Positions 60,895 through 64,000 of a DNA stretch of 64,000 nucleotides are shown in pieces. Position numbers and translations under genes: made by a program. The notes under the pieces were generated by a model. It made no database searches. It was not told where the DNA came from and saw only the letters and a list, made by a program, of their open reading frames with translations. Each line of letters starts with the position of its first letter. Position 1 is the first letter of the stretch. The stretch comes from Papio anubis (Eukaryota; Chordata; Mammalia; Primates; Cercopithecidae): positions 8,389,771 through 8,453,770 of the forward strand of contig NC_044978.1 of NCBI RefSeq assembly GCF_008728515.1, read 5' to 3'.

Positions 60895-61175
60895 CTTTTC
60901 TTTCTTTCTTTTTTATTTTGAGAGGGAGTTTTGCTCTCGTCACCCAGGCTGGAGTGCGATGACATGGTCTCGGCTCACCGCCAACTCCACCTCCCAGGCT
61001 CAAGTGATCCCCCTGCCTCAGCCTCCCGAGTAGCTGGGATTACAGGCGCTGGTTACCATACACAGCTACTTTTTGTATTTTTAGTAGAGACGGGGTTTTA
61101 CCATGTTGGTCAGGCTAGTCTCGAACTCCTGACCTCACATGATCCACCTGCCTCGGCCTCCCAAAGTGCTGGGAT
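60895..61175 (-). mobile_element. AluS antisense, truncated, nested in LTR
   Basis: The reversed Alu body stops at 'ccaaagtgctgggat', lacking the first roughly 25 bases of the element, after which LTR sequence resumes ('gagctctctct'). Confidence 0.9.
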
Positions 61176-61431
61176 GAGCTCTCTCTCTCCTTGAGCAGGG
61201 TCATTCATCTCTCTTGTCGTTGGACATCAGAGATCCCAATTCTTGGGCCTTTTGACCCCATACCCCAGTTCCCAACCCAACCCCGAACTAAATTACACCA
61301 CTGGCTTCCCTTGTTCTTCAGTTTGCAGATGGCATATGGTGGGACTTCTCGGACCCCATAATCACATGGAACCTATTCCCATAGTAAATCTCTCAGATCA
61401 ATCTCTTTCTCCCTGTGTCTCCCCTGGCTGT

Positions 61432-61474
61432 GTGTGTGTATATATGTATATGTATATGAATATGTATATGTATG
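61432..61474 (+). repeat. (TG)n / (TATG)n simple repeat in LTR end
   Basis: GT units followed by 'tatatgtata' variants; the second Alu inserted here. Confidence 0.85.
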
Positions 61475-61647
61475 TTTTTTTTTGTTTGTTTGTTTTTTTG
61501 TTTTTTTTTTTTTTGAGACGGAGTCTCGCGCTGTGTCACCCAGGCTGGAGTGCAGTGGCGCCATCTCGGCTCACTGCAAGCTCCGCCTCCCAGGTTCACG
61601 CCATTCTCCTGCCTCAGCCTCCGAGTAGCTGGGACTACAGGCGCCCG
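61475..61647 (-). mobile_element. AluY antisense, half-length, nested in LTR
   Basis: The T-rich tail and only the downstream half of the Alu are present, stopping at 'gggactacaggcgcccg'. 'atgtatatgtatg'-like sequence flanks both sides, so the truncation probably occurred at insertion. Confidence 0.9.
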
Positions 61648-61701
61648 ATATGTATGTATGTATATGCTATTTGTTTGGTTTCATTGGAGAACTCTAATAC
61701 A

Positions 61702-62394
61702 ACAAACAAATTAACAAATAATCAATTAAGAAGGTAGAAGTCTACTCTTTTATTATATGCTTAACTACCCAGAATAAGAATCAAACAGTGCTGATTTGTT
61801 TAACTTCATGATGGTGGTGGGGATGGGGGACTAGATTTGCTCTAAAATCAACTAGTTTCTGTTGAGTTATTATTCCCAGATTAATTGTCTGTGTGCCTAT
61901 ATCCAGAGATGTGGTAGTGCAGATGCATAGTTCCTACCCATTGGCATTTTCTTTAAATATATCCAGCTTAACCATATGGTTTATTGTGCTCTTCCCTCCC
62001 AGTTTTACATAAATTATAATGCATCACATCTGGAGTGACATGGAGAGAATAAACTATGTGAGCTCAACAGCTACTGACTGTCTTGACCCCAAACATTTTC
62101 CATCACTACCTACTTTCCTCTAGAGTGGATATATCCAGGCAAACCAAGGCTGCCTGGATGGAGGATTAGAGGCTGTTTCCTCTTTCTTGCCACTAAGGTC
62201 TGAACCAGCTGAGTGTCCCTTTGATATCACTGTAATCCATCTTATTTAAGGTGGAGCATTTGATTTCTTCACCACCAGGCCTCCCTTCCACTTCAGGAAA
62301 TAATCCTCTTTCAATCCCCTGCTCATTGAAATAAAAATACCATCTCATATTAATACCATCTCTCCTGAAGAAGCTCAAATCATTTTTCAGATAT
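61702..62394. other. Unique sequence
   Basis: Nothing recognised. Confidence 0.5.
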
Positions 62395-62450
62395 TCCTCT
62401 AATCCTCACAGCATTCCTATAAGGTAGGCAATGTCCATACAACAACTTTT
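62395..62450 (-). mobile_element. Short MIR fragment, antisense
   Basis: 'cctctaatcctcacagcatt' followed by 'cctataaggtaggcaatgt'. Confidence 0.5.
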
Positions 62451-63109
62451 CTCAACCAAGTCAGAATGATTATGCAAGGGTATTAGGTGCCCATGGGTAT
62501 TATTGAACTGACTTTCATTTCCCCTAAAAATATATTTACTGGGGATGGAAGCAGTGCATTTATTTGAAAAAATATATATATATATTCGGGCTTAAGGATA
62601 AAAATTTGACTTGGAATAATGACTGTGTTGTCCATAGTATTTTGACACTGATATAGATACATTGCTTCTAGCAAGATACAATATAACTCATTTGGATACT
62701 GTGAGTGTAAATTTCTAAATTGGCAGGTATTTATCAGATAGAAAATATTAGGGATATTTTATGAATTCCATGAAAGAATATTTGTGGAATAATCATTATA
62801 TAAAAATCATCTTTTCTGAAAAAAAGTTGTGATTACCATAAGGAAAAATAAATTTAAAAATGCTTAGAGTGTTTCATTTGGAGATAAGACTGCTATATGT
62901 AATGACCCAATAATTTCATCTTTAGGCATAATATGTATATTTACTAAGACTAAACAATAAGATGTGCATTAAAATTACATTTCAAAGATTTGAATTGGCT
63001 AAAGAAAAAATATCTATTAAGTAGAGCATTTTAGACATGTTCAAAATATATTATTAGGTAATATCCAAAAGTTAAACCAAAGACAGTCTTTCCTAGTATA
63101 GTATAAAGA
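62451..63109. other. Unique AT-rich sequence, possible old LINE
   Basis: A short TA run lies at 62573-62585. 'aatgacccaataatttcatc' near 62.90 kb faintly recalls old L1/HAL1. Confidence 0.35.
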
Positions 63110-63310
63110 TAATAATATTGGTAACCCACACAGTGCTAGTTATCAATTAGCATTCTCAGCACATTAATTCATTTCTTCTCCTAAACAACAACCATCATCC
63201 TCTGTCCAGAAGAGAAAATTAAGGCCTCAGTTCCATCACTAACCTAAGGCGGTAGACTATGATTTGAACCCATGCTGTCTAGCTATCAAACTTTCATTCT
63301 CTAATCCTGC
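63110..63310 (-). mobile_element. MIR SINE, antisense
   Basis: 'cagcacattaattcatttct', 'agaagagaaaattaaggcct' and 'tatgatttgaacccatgctg' follow reversed MIR order. Confidence 0.75.
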
Positions 63311-63892
63311 TGCTCTGTATATACTGTTGCTATATACGAAAGCGTAAGCGTCTCTGTAAGGACATCGTTTTAAAATTAAGTAATGTTAAGAAAGTGTTAC
63401 AAAGTGGAAGAGTTGCTATAGTTGATTGCAGAATATCCTTCCTTTTTGAGGAAGGAAAGCTAAATAAATCCAATGCACATTCTGTGGACTATTGTTCACA
63501 GGTGGTGACACTTTCTTCAAAGGCCCCTTAGAGTTCTACCATGCTGTCCTCATGTAGCTTCTATTGGTGGACAGCTCCACCTCTTCTTGACACCAGCAAG
63601 TGATATCATTATATTCTCAAGGGGAGAACTGGAAGTTTGGATGAATAGTATTAAAAACAAACTAACAAAAACTCCAACTGTCTTTTGTTCCATAATGTGG
63701 AAAATGAAAATCTCTGTGGATGGCAATTTAGAATAGAAGTAGTGATACTCTAAATGTCCCCTTGAAAATAACAGATCCATTCAGTTAAGGTTTGGGAACA
63801 GCAAAATTTAACAAATTTAAATTATAAATAAAAATATTTGTTGACATGATTAAAATATAATTTTCTTTAATAAAATTAAAATAACAGAAGTA
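63311..63892. other. Unique sequence
   Basis: Nothing recognised. Confidence 0.5.
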
Positions 63893-64000
63893 GTCATCAT
63901 TATTTAACGTGAACTATATTCCAAGTACTGTGTTAGCTCTTCATATGTATGATAAAACATTCCCATAAAGTAGGCAATTATTAAGTCCATATTTCAGATA
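63893..64000 (-). mobile_element. MIR SINE, antisense, cut by window end
   Basis: 'attccaagtactgtgttagc' and 'cccataaagtaggcaattat' match reversed MIR; the rest lies outside the window. Confidence 0.65.

Larger units (their letters stand above)
60673..61701 (+). mobile_element. MLT2-type ERVL LTR, split by two Alus
   Basis: Begins 'tgtgacagtgaatcttatgt' and continues with 'tagcatttgaatcagtagag', 'agaagatcccccctcaccaa', 'actaaattacaccactggct' and 'ttcattggagaactctaata', ending near 'taataca'. Flanking 'acaac' and 'acaaa' may be a decayed 5-bp duplication. No internal viral region is present. Confidence 0.8.

Noticed and set aside
61243..61737. 164-codon plus-strand open frame
   Set aside because: It crosses an LTR, a simple repeat and an antisense Alu; no protein family is visible.
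1..64000. CRISPR array, bacterial operon, plasmid or phage system
   Set aside because: The window is primate nuclear DNA; no direct-repeat and spacer array or prokaryotic gene organisation exists.

Overview
This is a window of primate nuclear DNA, almost certainly from an Old World monkey (Cercopithecidae, such as a macaque, baboon or vervet). The evidence is the Alu content. There are 17 recognisable Alu copies, and at least four (near 23.8, 33.6, 34.3 and 38.7 kb) carry the variant bases I associate with the cercopithecoid AluY (YR-type) lineage: 'ctcaagcctgtaatcc' in place of 'ctcacgcctgtaatcc', 'actagccgggcgaggtgg', and 'gagatccggccactgc'. The rest of the repeat mix (MIR, L2, MER5, Tigger, MLT/MST, L1) is the standard eutherian set. 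Species, chromosome and neighbouring genes cannot be read from the window.

I found no protein-coding gene, exon with convincing splice sites, processed pseudogene, tRNA, rRNA or CRISPR array. The base composition is AT-rich and CpG-poor, and every longer open frame is short, repeat-derived or low-complexity. The window reads as gene desert or a piece of a very long intron.

Layout. 0-8.3 kb: mostly unique sequence with an L2 fragment, a CTCF-like motif (3.5 kb), one AluY, an old L1 3' fragment and a striking 39-bp inverted duplication (7.45 kb). 8.3-20.6 kb: a truncated Alu, then about 12 kb with no Alu, L2 remnants, GT-type microsatellites and an isolated CpG-richer island near 11 kb. 20.6-24.1 kb: AluY, MIR, a short primate L1 tail and a lineage-specific Alu. 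24.1-28.3 kb: a repeat-free block with the motif content of a developmental enhancer. 28.3-31.2 kb: three Alus and an old LTR. 32.0-34.6 kb: a reversed Tigger1 DNA transposon split by three Alus. 35.3-39.0 kb: an LTR, MIRs and two Alus. 41.5-42.8 kb: a roughly 260-bp polypyrimidine tract fused to an AluJ, then another Alu. 43-52 kb: an Alu-free stretch with MIR, L2, MER5-like, MLT1-like, class II LTR and MST LTR remnants. 52.1-53.6 kb: a Tigger3-type element interrupted by an AluJ. 54-60 kb: mostly unique, with an old L1 3' end carrying a second, 75-bp inverted duplication (57.6 kb). 60.7-61.7 kb: an ERVL (MLT2-type) LTR interrupted by two Alus. 61.7-64.0 kb: unique sequence and MIRs.

No undescribed multi-gene system is visible. 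The most interesting local signals are the two inverted duplications, which look like template-switch mutations, the enhancer-like block at 26.5-27.5 kb, and the CpG-richer island at 11 kb. All repeat family names are from memory of consensus sequences and were not checked against a database.
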